Both the position numbers and the translations under genes were made by a program. Of a stretch of DNA of 64,000 bases, positions 17,131 to 26,331 are shown piece by piece (positions within the stretch are counted from its first letter, which is position 1; every line of letters starts with the position of its first letter). Where the stretch lies: the NCBI RefSeq assembly GCF_029813775.1, contig NZ_JARVKW010000019.1, positions 62,001-126,000 of the forward strand, written 5' to 3'. The stretch comes from Streptomyces sp. DH24 (GTDB lineage: Bacteria; Actinomycetota; Actinomycetes; Streptomycetales; Streptomycetaceae). The notes under the pieces were generated by a model that had not been told where the DNA came from, made no database searches, and saw only the letters and a program-made list of their open reading frames with translations.

Positions 17131-17325
17131 GGCTGCGACTCCCCGGTGTCAGGTCCGGACAGAGTTCCGGAAGAACACGGAGTACGGATCCAGCAGGGCG
17201 CCCGCGTGACGCTGCCGCCTGCTGTCGTGGCCGGCGGGCTGGTTCGCAGCGTTATCGCCGGTAAACCCAGAGTGACGTGAGACCAGCGTGGCCCAGCCGA
17301 TGAGGTACCGCAACTCACGGACATC

Positions 17326-17649
17326 TCAGTAACCGCGCCCCGCCGCCCTGCGCACCGCCTCGACGAACCTGCGGGCGGCCGGCGGCCCGGACTCGCCCGG
17401 CGCGGGGTCGCTCTCGCCCAGAGTCAGCAGGTACCGCTTGCCGTTGAGGTCGGCGAGCGCCCTGTCGTCCGGCACGAACCAGGGCTTGGAGGCGCGCACC
17501 GCCTGCACCGGCGCGCTGTCTATCTCGCTGCCGTAGCTGGTGAGCAACTCCAGCCTGCCGTCGTTGATCCGGACCTGTCCGGCCCGGGTGAGCGAGCGCA
17601 GTCCGTTGCCGATCCGCACGCCCCTGGCCGTGAACTCCGGCTCCGCCAT
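17326..17649 (-). CDS. Conserved small actinobacterial protein of unknown function
   Basis: 107 residues. Starts MAEPEFTARGVRIGNGL; the middle reads like a small beta-rich domain (VRINDGRLELLTSYGSEID) and the end has a basic helix (RRFVEAVRRAAG). No signal peptide, helix or cofactor motif is seen. Codon use is typical of a real gene, and the chosen ATG at 17649 begins where the sequence becomes protein-like; the frame remains open further upstream but is Arg/Gly-rich. I do not recognise a function. Confidence 0.75.
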   Translation of the reverse strand: MAEPEFTARGVRIGNGLRSLTRAGQVRINDGRLELLTSYGSEIDSAPVQAVRASKPWFVPDDRALADLNGKRYLLTLGESDPAPGESGPPAARRFVEAVRRAAGRGY

Positions 17650-17997
17650 GTCGTTCCGCCCCCTTGCGCGTGTCTCGGGCCGCCGGACCGTGCTCTCGTC
17701 CGCGACCCCTCCGGCTGCTGACGTGATCCAGTGTGCCCCGGTTCGGGACCTCCGCCCCGCCCGGTGCAGTGTGCCCCGGCCGCGCGCCGAGCACCAGTAC
17801 GCGCGACCCCTTCGCTCCGAGTGCCCGGAGCATTGGGTCGAATGCGCCCCGCCCCGATGCGCCGTCGCTCCCCCCAGGGGTGCCTTTGGCTGGCTCAAAG
17901 ATGCGTTTATGCAGGTGAGAAGCGGGACCAGGGGTGCTTATGATCGGTGTGCCGACCGCGTGACGCGCCGTCGGCGCGCAGCCTAAGGAGCACGGCC
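17650..17997. other. Intergenic region with probable divergent promoters
   Basis: No convincing gene. A TATGAT box at 17939-17944 lies about 55 bp before the cysteine-synthase-like gene and could be its -10; no strong -35 is visible at the expected spacing. The rest is GC-rich sequence of unknown role. Confidence 0.4.
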
Positions 17998-19122
17998 GTG
18001 AGCACCCCTCAGCAGATCAGACCCGGCGAAACCCTCGACGTCGACCGCACCGACCCCGCCTACCGGGAGTGGCTGAAAGAAGCCGTGCGCAGGGTCCAGG
18101 CCGACGCGAACCGCTCGGCCGACACCCATCTGCTCCGCTTCCCGCTGCCGGAGCACTGGAACATCGACCTCTACCTGAAGGACGAGTCGACCCACCCGAC
18201 CGGCAGCCTCAAGCACCGCCTCGCCCGCTCGCTCTTCCTGTACGGGCTGTGCAACGGCTGGATCCGCCCCGGCCGGCCGGTGATCGAGGCCTCCAGCGGT
18301 TCGACGGCCGTGTCGGAGGCGTACTTCGCGAAGCTGATCGGCGTGCCCTTCATCGCCGTCGTGCCGCGCACGACCAGCCGCGAGAAGTGCCGCCTGATCG
18401 AGTTCCACGGCGGGCAGTGCCACTTCGTGGACGACCCGCGCACGATGTACGAGGCGTCGGCCGCCCTCGCGGCGGAGACCGGCGGCCACTACATGGACCA
18501 GTTCACCTACGCCGAACGTGCCACGGACTGGCGCGGCAACAACAACATCGCCGAGTCGGTCTTCCGCCAGCTGCGGTTGGAGCGCTACCCGGAACCGGCC
18601 TGGATCGTCGCCACGGCCGGCACCGGCGGCACCTCGGCGACCATCGCGCGCTACGTCCACTACATGCAGCACGACACCCGCATCTGCGTCGCCGACCCGG
18701 AGAACTCCTGCTTCTTCGAGGGCTGGACGACGGGCGACCCGGACGTCACGTGCGACTGCGGCTCCCGCATCGAGGGCATCGGCAGACCCCGCATGGAACC
18801 GAGCTTCGTGCCCGGCGCCGTCGACCGCATGATGAAGGTGCCCGACGCGGCGAGCGTCGCCGCCGTACGGGCCCTGGAGTCGGCCATCGGCCGCAAGGCC
18901 GGCGGTTCGACCGGCACCGGCCTGTGGAGCGCGCTGAAGATCGTCGCCGAGATGGTGGCCGAGGGACGGCACGGGAGCGTGGTGACCCTGCTGTGCGACC
19001 ACGGGGACCGGTACCTCGACAAGTACTACTCGGACGCCTGGCTCGCCGAACAGGGCCTGGACATCGCGCCGTACACCCACGCGATCACGTCCCTGCTGAA
19101 GACGGGCGTCTGGCCCGACTGA
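17998..19122 (+). CDS. PLP-dependent cysteine-synthase-fold enzyme (Cds1-like cysteine desulfhydrase?)
   Basis: 374 residues of the tryptophan-synthase-beta/cysteine-synthase fold. The PLP Lys lies in HPTGSLKHRLA near residue 62, the substrate loop is EASSGSTAVSEAYFAKL near 98, and the phosphate cup is TAGTGGTSATIARY near 207. The extended C-terminal half with CDCGSRIEGIGRPRM is unlike plain CysK and resembles the group containing mycobacterial Cds1 (Rv3684), which releases sulfide from cysteine. Start GTG 17998 follows AAGGAG at 7-base spacing. It is monocistronic and nearly touches the convergent SRPBCC gene. Cds1 function is inferred from family resemblance only. Confidence 0.85.
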   Translation: MSTPQQIRPGETLDVDRTDPAYREWLKEAVRRVQADANRSADTHLLRFPLPEHWNIDLYLKDESTHPTGSLKHRLARSLFLYGLCNGWIRPGRPVIEASSGSTAVSEAYFAKLIGVPFIAVVPRTTSREKCRLIEFHGGQCHFVDDPRTMYEASAALAAETGGHYMDQFTYAERATDWRGNNNIAESVFRQLRLERYPEPAWIVATAGTGGTSATIARYVHYMQHDTRICVADPENSCFFEGWTTGDPDVTCDCGSRIEGIGRPRMEPSFVPGAVDRMMKVPDAASVAAVRALESAIGRKAGGSTGTGLWSALKIVAEMVAEGRHGSVVTLLCDHGDRYLDKYYSDAWLAEQGLDIAPYTHAITSLLKTGVWPD

Positions 19123-19128
19123 CCCCGC

Positions 19129-19599
19129 CTACGTCGTCAGGCGCCGGTCCAGCGCCGTGACCGAGTCGCGGAACGTCCGGCCGAGCCCGGCCCGGGCCAG
19201 GTTCAGCGCGCCGCGGAACGCCGCCGTCCCGTCCGCGGCGAAGGTCCACTGCACGCGCGTGCCCGTCCCGATCGGCACGAGCCGCCACTCCTCGGCCAGG
19301 GCGTGCACGCCGGGCGTGTTCGTGACGTCCACGCGATAGGCGTACACCTCGGGCGCCTCCGACGCGAGGACGGTCTCCAGGAAGCGGGCCCCGCCCCTGA
19401 GCCGGATCTCGCGGCCCGCGCCGTCGCGCACCGGGCGGGCCACCCGCACCGCCGAGAACCACTCCGCCCAGCCCACCACGTCCTCGGCGAGCGCGCGGAA
19501 CACGGCCGCGGGAGGAGCGGTGATGCCACGCGCGAAGACGAGCCGGACCGGCGCGGTCCGGACGAAGTCGTGCCCGACGGGGCGCAGACGATGAGCCAT
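19129..19599 (-). CDS. SRPBCC (polyketide cyclase/START-like) protein
   Basis: 156 residues. A helix-grip fold is suggested by FARGITAPPAAVFRALAEDVVGWAEWFSAV near the start, a central beta-rich part (VYAYRVDVTNTPGVHAL, EEWRLVPIGTGTRVQWTF) and a long C-terminal helix. Such proteins bind hydrophobic ligands. Start ATG 19599 was chosen for its AAGGGAG site. Ligand unknown. It ends 6 bp from the convergent PLP enzyme. Confidence 0.85.
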   Translation of the reverse strand: MAHRLRPVGHDFVRTAPVRLVFARGITAPPAAVFRALAEDVVGWAEWFSAVRVARPVRDGAGREIRLRGGARFLETVLASEAPEVYAYRVDVTNTPGVHALAEEWRLVPIGTGTRVQWTFAADGTAAFRGALNLARAGLGRTFRDSVTALDRRLTT

Positions 19600-19693
19600 G
19601 GGACCAACTCCCTTGTCAGAGAACAAAGTTCCATCAGGGCATACACGACGCGGCAGCCGTCGGCGGGCCGGAAGTCCCCGGCCCCGCTGCGGC

Positions 19694-20527
19694 TCAGTCC
19701 TCGGTGCCGTCGTCCTCGGGCTCGCCCGCGACCACGAGCCGCCGCAGGTGCTCCGACACCTCGTCGCGCGCGCCGGCCGGCAGCCCCGCGTCCGTCACCA
19801 GCGTGTCGACCTGCTCCAGCGCCGCGAACGAACTCAGGCCCACCACACCCCACTTGGTGTGGTCGGCGACCACCACGACCCGCCGCGCCGACTGCACGAG
19901 CCGCCGGTTGGTCTCGGCCTCCGCCAGATTCGGCGTCGACAGACCGGCCTCGACCGATATGCCGTGCACGCCGAGGAACAGCAGATCGAAGTGGAGCGCC
20001 GCGATCGCCTGGTCGGCGACCGGGCCCACCAGCGAGTCGGACGGGGTGCGCACACCGCCGGTCAGCACGACCGTCGCCGCGCCCTGCCGGGGCCCCGAGG
20101 TGCGCTGCGCGGCGTGGAACACGTCGGCGACCCGCACCGAGTTGGTGACCACCGTCAGATCCGGCACGTCCAGCAACTGGTGCGCCAGGGCGAACGTCGT
20201 CGTGCCGCCCGACAGCGCGATCGCCGCGCCCGGCGCGACCAGCCCGGCCGCCGCCCGCGCGATGTCCTCCTTGGCGGTCAGCTCCAGACTCGACTTGGCC
20301 TCGAACCCCGGCTCGTGCGTGCTCGCCTCGGCCACCGGAACCGCGCCGCCGTGCACCTTCTCCAGCACACCCTGGCGGGCCAGCGCGTCGAGGTCACGGC
20401 GGACCGTCATGTCCGACACCCCGAGCTTCCGCGTCAGCTCGTTGACCCGCACACCACCTCGGCGCCGGACCTCGTCCAGGATCAGGGCGCGCCGCTGCTC
20501 CGCGAGGAGGTTCTGATTCTCACTCAC
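19694..20527 (-). CDS. DeoR/GlpR-family transcriptional regulator (second copy)
   Basis: 277 residues. The N-terminal winged helix includes RRALILDEVRRRGGVRVNELT and the signature MTVRRDLDALARQG; the effector domain has GGTTTFALAHQLL and VVTNSVRVADV. The start is GTG 20527, with GGAG 5 bases upstream, rather than the open frame to 20647. It differs clearly from the DeoR protein at 5185-5964. No sugar genes are adjacent; it is divergent from the membrane hydrolase gene, with a dyad between them. Confidence 0.9.
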   Translation of the reverse strand: MSENQNLLAEQRRALILDEVRRRGGVRVNELTRKLGVSDMTVRRDLDALARQGVLEKVHGGAVPVAEASTHEPGFEAKSSLELTAKEDIARAAAGLVAPGAAIALSGGTTTFALAHQLLDVPDLTVVTNSVRVADVFHAAQRTSGPRQGAATVVLTGGVRTPSDSLVGPVADQAIAALHFDLLFLGVHGISVEAGLSTPNLAEAETNRRLVQSARRVVVVADHTKWGVVGLSSFAALEQVDTLVTDAGLPAGARDEVSEHLRRLVVAGEPEDDGTED

Positions 20528-20663
20528 GTACGCTCCGGTCCTTTCGCCTGGGGCCGCCGTCCGACACGCTCGGCGCACCCGCTCCGACAAGGACATTCTT
20601 ACCGGCTCCGGTGCGCGGACGTCCCATCCTCGCACGCCCCCGCGCACGCCGCGTCACCGCCCG

Positions 20664-20696
20664 TTCCGATGTGCGCATGTCACATTGGCATCGGAA
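20664..20696. promoter_or_regulatory. Inverted repeat between DeoR and membrane hydrolase genes
   Basis: TTCCGATG (20664-20671) and CATCGGAA (20689-20696) are exact inverted repeats with a 17-base spacer. A second perfect palindrome, CGGGTGCGCACCCG, lies at 20738-20751. Both lie in the 292-bp divergent region and are candidate operators, possibly for the DeoR protein itself. Confidence 0.45.
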
Positions 20697-20819
20697 GGGT
20701 CACACCTGTCGCACGGATCGGGGAGATTCGGTGTCGACGGGTGCGCACCCGCCCGGAACGGGAGATCCTGGTCCCCGCACACAGACAGCCGACGGCGCGT
20801 CACGGGGGAAGTGCCAACA

Positions 20820-23210
20820 GTGGAACGTGCGCAGGAACGCGCGACGACGGGCGACACGGAAGGCCCGGCACCGCGGGCCACGGGAGCCGCTCTGGAACTC
20901 CTCGTCCACGGAGTGGGCGGGACGACACCCGGGGAGATGCTGAACGATCCGCGCACCGTGCGGATCACCGGCGACGACACGGCGGCCGTCTTCCGGCGCG
21001 CCGACGACGTCGACGCCGAAAGCGACCCCGGCACCCGACGCGACGGCCCGGTGCCCGAGGCCTACGTCTGGTGCAACCTCACCTCCGGCAACGGCTCCCG
21101 CGCCCTGTGGCTGCTGCTGTTGCCGTTCATGGTGGCCAACCTCGCCCACTGGATGCGCCCGAACACACACGGCCACAGCCGCACGGTCCGCCTCTACGGA
21201 CTGCTGGTGCGGCTCGCGGGACTGTCCCTCACCGTGCTGCTCGTGGCCGCCGCCTGCGAGGTCGCCCTCGATCTGACGGCCTGGCAGTGCGCGGGCACCT
21301 CCGCCTGCGCCGGCCGGCACTCCTGGCTCGGCTTCCTGTCGCCCGAGGCCTCGGACGGCGGCTGGTGGAGCCTGCCCGGACGCCGCCTCGCGCTCGCGGC
21401 CCTGGTGCCCGCCGCGCTCACCGGCCTGCTCTGGTACCTGTCCCGGCGCACCTGGAGCGAGTACGAGTCCCAGCAGCCGATGACCCGCGCCGCCGAGTCC
21501 GAGGAGGACATCGCCGACTCCGCGCCCACCGCGCTCGGCCGCCCCGGCTTCTGGTACGGCCGCCGCCTGGTGGCCCGGCTGCGCGCCGCCCACACCGCGG
21601 CCGCCCTGCTCACCGTCGCCGCCGCGGTCGGCACCTCGGCCGCCCGCTTCGACCGCGCGTCCGGCGGCTCCGCGACGCTCGACACCGCAGGACGACTGCT
21701 GGAGGCGGCACTCGTCGCCGGCGCGGCGGCCGTGCTGTGGGTGGTGTGCCGCCGCGGCCGCAGCGAACGCCACCTGGACTCCGAGCTCGACCGGAACGTC
21801 GTACGAGGACTCCCGCTCGCCGCCCTCGTCCTCCTCGCGCTCTCCCTGCTGTACGCAGGGTGGGAGCGCCCCGGCTGGGAGTCGTCGGGCCGGCTGCCCG
21901 GCGACGCGACCTTCGGCGGCATCGTCCTGGGCCAGGGGCTGCTGGTGATCGCCCTGGCGGTGGTCGCCCACCTGCTGCACCGCACCAGGCCCGACCCGCG
22001 CGCCGTCATGCACGGCCTCGGCGGGCCCGCCGTCGCCATGCTGGCCTGCGCCCTGGGCGGCGTCATGTCCGGCGGCGTGGCCCAGCGTGTCGCCGACTGG
22101 CTGGACGGCACCGGGACGTCCATCCCCGGCCCGCCGGTCATGCTGACCTGGCAGGCCTCCGCGATCCCGCCGCTGCTCCTGCTGCTGCTGGTGCTGTGCG
22201 CCGAACTCGCCCGGCGCACCTGGCTGCTCGCCCGCGCCGAACGCGCCGCCGTGGAACGCGACCACCCGCACGAGGTCGGCGACCCCGGACGCACCCGCCG
22301 CATCGCCACCGTGCGCGCCATGGCCAGGCTCACCGACCGGGCGCCCCTCATCGTCGCCGTCACCTCCACCGCGACCCTGCTGCTCGGCGCGGGCGCCCTC
22401 GTCGGCGCCCTCACCACCGACGAGACACCCGGCGAGGCCGCCGGCGGCTCGTACGCCTTCGTGCACGGCGCCGCCCAGACCGCCGAGGCGCTGGGCTCCT
22501 GGCTCATCGGGTTCGGCTTCATACTCTTCGTCACCTGGGGCCGGCGCGCCTACAAGGACCCCTCCGCGCGGCGCACCATCGGCATCCTGTGGGACGTCGG
22601 CACGTTCTGGCCGCGCGCCGCCCACCCCTTCGCGCCGCCCTGCTACGCCGAGCGCGCGGTGCCCGACCTGACCTGGCGGATCGCGACCTGGACCCGCGTC
22701 ACCGGCGGCCGTCTCGTCATCTCCGGGCACTCGCAGGGCAGCGTCCTCGCCGCCGCGGCGGCCTGGCAGCTCGAACCGTCCGTCCGCAAGCGGGTCGGGC
22801 TGCTGACCTACGGCTCGCCGCTGGAGCGGCTCTACGGCCGGTGGTTCCCGGCCCACTTCGGGCCGGACGCGCTCGGTTCGCTGCACCAGGAGGTGGACTG
22901 CTGGCGCAACCTGTACCGGGTCACCGACCCCATCGGCGGCCCCGTGCGGCTGCCCGGCGACCGCGGCCCCGAGGTGGACCGCGAGGCACTCAAGGACCCG
23001 CTCGCGTACGGCCGCACCGAACTGCTTCCGCTGCCCGCGCCGATCCTCGGCCACTCCGAGTACCAGGCCGACCCGGCGTTCGTCGAGGAACGGCAGCGGC
23101 TGCTGGCCCGGCTGCGGCCCGATGTGCCCGCGCCGCGGCGCACGGCGCGGGAGGACGGGCCCGGCCCGGAGGGGGAGCCTCAGGGCAGCTCGGGCAAGTC
23201 CTCGGCGTAG
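20820..23210 (+). CDS. Polytopic membrane protein with a C-terminal alpha/beta-hydrolase domain
   Basis: 796 residues. The N-terminus has LELLVHGVGGTTPGEML, a lipase-like oxyanion-loop start. Multiple hydrophobic segments fill about residues 95-570. The C-terminal cytosolic part has ISGHSQGSVLAAAAAWQL near residue 636, with a G-x-S-x-G nucleophile elbow, then YGSPLERLYGRWFP. The hydrolase fold therefore seems split around a membrane insert. I chose GTG 20820 because GGGGGAAG lies 8 bases upstream; GTG 20811 has no spacing. The 3' end overlaps the convergent gene by 31 bp. An acyl or lipid substrate is inferred from the fold only. Confidence 0.82.
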   Translation: MERAQERATTGDTEGPAPRATGAALELLVHGVGGTTPGEMLNDPRTVRITGDDTAAVFRRADDVDAESDPGTRRDGPVPEAYVWCNLTSGNGSRALWLLLLPFMVANLAHWMRPNTHGHSRTVRLYGLLVRLAGLSLTVLLVAAACEVALDLTAWQCAGTSACAGRHSWLGFLSPEASDGGWWSLPGRRLALAALVPAALTGLLWYLSRRTWSEYESQQPMTRAAESEEDIADSAPTALGRPGFWYGRRLVARLRAAHTAAALLTVAAAVGTSAARFDRASGGSATLDTAGRLLEAALVAGAAAVLWVVCRRGRSERHLDSELDRNVVRGLPLAALVLLALSLLYAGWERPGWESSGRLPGDATFGGIVLGQGLLVIALAVVAHLLHRTRPDPRAVMHGLGGPAVAMLACALGGVMSGGVAQRVADWLDGTGTSIPGPPVMLTWQASAIPPLLLLLLVLCAELARRTWLLARAERAAVERDHPHEVGDPGRTRRIATVRAMARLTDRAPLIVAVTSTATLLLGAGALVGALTTDETPGEAAGGSYAFVHGAAQTAEALGSWLIGFGFILFVTWGRRAYKDPSARRTIGILWDVGTFWPRAAHPFAPPCYAERAVPDLTWRIATWTRVTGGRLVISGHSQGSVLAAAAAWQLEPSVRKRVGLLTYGSPLERLYGRWFPAHFGPDALGSLHQEVDCWRNLYRVTDPIGGPVRLPGDRGPEVDREALKDPLAYGRTELLPLPAPILGHSEYQADPAFVEERQRLLARLRPDVPAPRRTAREDGPGPEGEPQGSSGKSSA

Positions 23211-25618
23211 AGCAGGGTCAGGTCGTCCGTGCTGGGGTCGGCCACCTGGGCGACCCGGCTCGCGTGCCGCTCCACCATCGCCTCGAACGTCTGCCGCGCC
23301 GTACGGCCGTTGCCGAACGCCGGGCCCTTGGGGATCGCCGTGAAGTACTTCAGCAGGGCCTCCCCGGCGCCCGGCGCGAGCCGGTACTCGTGCTCCTCGG
23401 CCTGCTGCTCGACGATCCGCAGCAGTTCCTCCGGGCCGTAGTCGCCGAAGGTGATGGTGCGGGAGAAACGGGACGCCACGCCCGGGTTGACCGACAGGAA
23501 CCGCTCCATCTCGGCGGTGTAGCCCGCCACGATGACCACGACGGCGTCGCGGTGGTCCTCCATCAGCTTCACGAGCGTGTCTATGGCCTCCCGGCCGAAG
23601 TCCCGGCCCGAGTCCTCCGGGGACAGCGCGTACGCCTCGTCGATGAACAGCACGCCGCCGCGCGCCCGTTCGAAGGCCTCCTGCGTGCGGATCGCCGTGG
23701 AACCGATGTGCTCACCGACCAGGTCGACGCGGGACACCTCCACGAGGTGGCCCTTCTCCAGCACGCCGAGGGAGGCGAGGATCTCGCCGTACAGCCGCGC
23801 CACCGTCGTCTTGCCGGTGCCGGGGGAGCCCGTGAAGACCAGGTGCCGCTTGACGGACGCCGCCTTCAGGCCCGCCTGCTGCCGGCGCCGGCCCACCTCG
23901 ATCATGTCGGTGAGGGCCCGCACCTCGCGCTTGACGCTGTCCAGGCCGACCAGGGCGTCCAGTTCACCCATCACGTCCTTCGCGGACCGCGCCGGCTGCT
24001 CCGGCTGGGCGCCCGCGACGAGGGCCTCCTGCTCGGTGCTGCGCTGCCCGGGGATCGCGCCGAGCAGCCCGGGGGAGGGGGCCGTCGTCTGCACGGCGGT
24101 CTCCCGGGCCGCGGGAGGCCTGAGCCCACCGCTCTCGTCGCTGGTGCAGTCCTCCACGACGGGACCCCCGCCCGAGCCGGCGTCGGTCCCGCCGTCCGCG
24201 AACTCGTAACCCCCGCGTGAGCAGCGCTCCGTGCGGCACTTCTTCAGCGTCGTACGGCAGCCGTCGATCACGTGGAAGCCGTAGCCGTCGCTGTCCGACA
24301 CCCGGCAGTCCAGGAAGCTGCCCCGGCCGCCCGCCGAGACGTAGAACCCGGCCTCGGAGGGCGAGTCGACGGTGCAGCGCTCGATGGTCGGGTCGGCGCC
24401 CTTGGTGACGATCACGCCGGTCTGCGTGCCGGTCAGCACGCAGTTGTTGAGTGTGCCGCCACTGCCGTGGTCGCGGAACCAGGCGCCGGTGGCCGCGTCG
24501 CGGATGCGGCAGTCGTCGAGCTGCGCCGTCGCGCCGTCGCTCACCGACACCGCCGTGTTGCGCACCTGCGTGAGGTCGCTGTCGACGACGTCCGCGCGGG
24601 AGCCGCGGTCCAGCACGAACAGCGCGTCGGGCACGTCGTGCACCCGGCAGGAGTCCAGCACGGCCGTCGCGCCGTCGCTGACCCACACCGCGGGGTAGTC
24701 GCCGGTGCTGTCGAAGATCTCGCACTGGTTGGCGTCCACGCGGGTGCCCGGGTCCCACACCGACAGGCCGTTGCGGCCGAACTGCCGCACGCTGGTGCGG
24801 GTCAGCGTCAGGACGGAGCGGGAGCGCAGGTCGACCGCGTTCTCCGGGATGTCGTGGATGCGGCAGTCCGCCAGCGTCAGGACGGCGTCCGTGTCGAGGG
24901 TGACACCGTCCCCGGTGGTGCGGTGCACGTCGCAGTCGGTGAGGTGCGCGGTGGCCCGGCCGGTGACCTGGACGCCGCTGCCCCGCACCTCGTAGACCTC
25001 GCAACCCACCGCCTCCAGCGCGGAGTTCTCACCGGTCGCCGTCAGGCCCGAGCCCGAGGCGTGGTGCACGCGGCAGCGGTCGAGGCGCGGATGGGCACCG
25101 CCGCGCACCGCGACGCCGGCCTGCCCGGCCGCGACGACCTCGCACTCCTCGAACACCCCGGCGCCGCCGTCGAGTACGGCGATGCCGATGCCCGCCGGAT
25201 TGTCGACCGTGCAGCGCCGCACCGTCGGCCGGGCGCTGCCGCGCACCTCGATGCCCGCCGCGGACCGGGTGACGACCCGGACGTCCAGCAGCTCCGGGGT
25301 GCCCTCCTCCACCAGCAGGGCCGGCGCCGCCGCGTCCTGCCCTTCCACGAGCAGGTCCTGGATCACCGCCGAGGCCCGCACGGTGAGCGGTACGCCCTCG
25401 GTCGGCGCGATGCGGACGGAACCGGGGGAGCCCTCCGGGCCGCGCAGGGTGACCGCCTGCTGGACGACGAGGTTCTCCCGGTAGGTGCCGGGAGCGACGG
25501 TGAGCACGTCACCGTCCGTCGCGGCCTCCAGGGCGGCGGCGAGCGTCGCGTACTCACCCGTGCGGCGCCGCCACCGCGATGTGCCGGTGTGCGTCACCTG
25601 GACCGTGCCCTGTGCCAT
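23180..25618 (-). CDS. Right-handed beta-helix / AAA+ ATPase fusion (EccA/CbxX-like)
   Basis: 812 residues in two parts. Residues 25-510 are repeated parallel beta-helix coils of the pectate-lyase-like kind, with many copies of a C-x-V/I-x-(D/H) turn (e.g. LDRCRVHHASGSGL). After a linker, residues 555-812 form a CbxX/SpoVK/EccA-type AAA domain: Walker A GSPGTGKTTVARLYG near 594, Walker B GVLFIDEAYAL near 653, sensor SRFSRTITF. EccA-type ATPases serve type VII secretion; CbxX types remodel Rubisco. The start ATG 25618 lacks a close ribosome site. The architecture is known in Streptomyces but its role is not. The 3' end overlaps the membrane hydrolase gene. Confidence 0.9.
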   Translation of the reverse strand: MAQGTVQVTHTGTSRWRRRTGEYATLAAALEAATDGDVLTVAPGTYRENLVVQQAVTLRGPEGSPGSVRIAPTEGVPLTVRASAVIQDLLVEGQDAAAPALLVEEGTPELLDVRVVTRSAAGIEVRGSARPTVRRCTVDNPAGIGIAVLDGGAGVFEECEVVAAGQAGVAVRGGAHPRLDRCRVHHASGSGLTATGENSALEAVGCEVYEVRGSGVQVTGRATAHLTDCDVHRTTGDGVTLDTDAVLTLADCRIHDIPENAVDLRSRSVLTLTRTSVRQFGRNGLSVWDPGTRVDANQCEIFDSTGDYPAVWVSDGATAVLDSCRVHDVPDALFVLDRGSRADVVDSDLTQVRNTAVSVSDGATAQLDDCRIRDAATGAWFRDHGSGGTLNNCVLTGTQTGVIVTKGADPTIERCTVDSPSEAGFYVSAGGRGSFLDCRVSDSDGYGFHVIDGCRTTLKKCRTERCSRGGYEFADGGTDAGSGGGPVVEDCTSDESGGLRPPAARETAVQTTAPSPGLLGAIPGQRSTEQEALVAGAQPEQPARSAKDVMGELDALVGLDSVKREVRALTDMIEVGRRRQQAGLKAASVKRHLVFTGSPGTGKTTVARLYGEILASLGVLEKGHLVEVSRVDLVGEHIGSTAIRTQEAFERARGGVLFIDEAYALSPEDSGRDFGREAIDTLVKLMEDHRDAVVVIVAGYTAEMERFLSVNPGVASRFSRTITFGDYGPEELLRIVEQQAEEHEYRLAPGAGEALLKYFTAIPKGPAFGNGRTARQTFEAMVERHASRVAQVADPSTDDLTLLYAEDLPELP

Positions 25619-25725
25619 GGCGTTGCTGTGCCCCCACCTCGTCGTACGCGGGTCGTCGCCGATCGGTTCGGCCGGACCACCGTAGCGTGTGCGCAGGCGG
25701 TGAGTTGACCGGAGGCTCCAGGCCG

Positions 25726-26331
25726 TCAGCTGCCGGTGCCGGTCCTGCCCCAGTCGGGGCCCGCCCGGTCCCAGGCCTGGTCCCAACGCGCGTGTCTCAG
25801 GCGGGTCATGCGCCGCATGATCAGCCGCCGTCCGGTCTCCACCAGCCCCGCGGTCAGCAGGGCCGCGCCGAACCCGGCGAGGACCGCGTGCGTCGTCGCC
25901 GTGGCGGAGTCGAGCGGCCGGGCCACCAGCCGGCCCTGCCGGTCGGTCCAGATCGTGAAGCGGTCGCCGGGGCGGGGGTCCTTGAGGCCGGCCATGACGG
26001 CGCCGTGGTGCGTGCTGCCGTCCGGCGCGGTCCAGCGGGCGAGGACGCGGCTGCGCAGGTCCCGTCCGGTGCTCGCCTCGGGGTCGGTGTCCAGGAGGGA
26101 GTCGTCGAGCCGGCGTATCACCGAGGCTCCGACCCGGTGCCGGGTCTCGTGCTGGTCGCGCACGGAACGTCGCAGGGACTCCTCGGCCGCGCCGCCCACG
26201 AGCGTCCCGGCCACCGGTGCCACGAGGAGGAGCAGCAGCAGGGCGGCCAGGGCGAGCCGGGCCTCGGCCAGGTCGGTCGCGCGGCACAGCGGATTGTGCC
26301 GCCAGCGCCAGAGTCCGCTGATCGCACGCAC
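25726..26331 (-). CDS. Rv1733c-like two-helix membrane protein
   Basis: 201 residues. Begins with LWRWRHNPLCRATDLAEARLAL, the signature of the Rv1733c family, followed by a first helix (about 22-45), an extracytoplasmic domain of about 95 residues, a second helix (about 150-172) and a basic tail. The extracytoplasmic part has WTAPDGSTHHGAV, a family hallmark. I chose GTG 26331, 8 bases after GGAAGGGGG; GTG 26340 is an alternative. The function of the family is unknown. Confidence 0.85.
   Translation of the reverse strand: MRAISGLWRWRHNPLCRATDLAEARLALAALLLLLLVAPVAGTLVGGAAEESLRRSVRDQHETRHRVGASVIRRLDDSLLDTDPEASTGRDLRSRVLARWTAPDGSTHHGAVMAGLKDPRPGDRFTIWTDRQGRLVARPLDSATATTHAVLAGFGAALLTAGLVETGRRLIMRRMTRLRHARWDQAWDRAGPDWGRTGTGS

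Noticed and set aside
17127..17324. A 65-codon minus-strand frame upstream of the SpoIIAB-like gene.
   Set aside because: Low-complexity Ser/Thr/Pro content and no ribosome site; more likely promoter sequence.
19598..24220. A very long open frame (over 1,500 codons) on the plus strand across several genes.
   Set aside because: It is antisense to, or out of frame with, the DeoR, membrane hydrolase and beta-helix/AAA genes, is extremely Arg/Pro/Gly-rich, and has no domain pattern. Long shadow frames are expected at this GC content.
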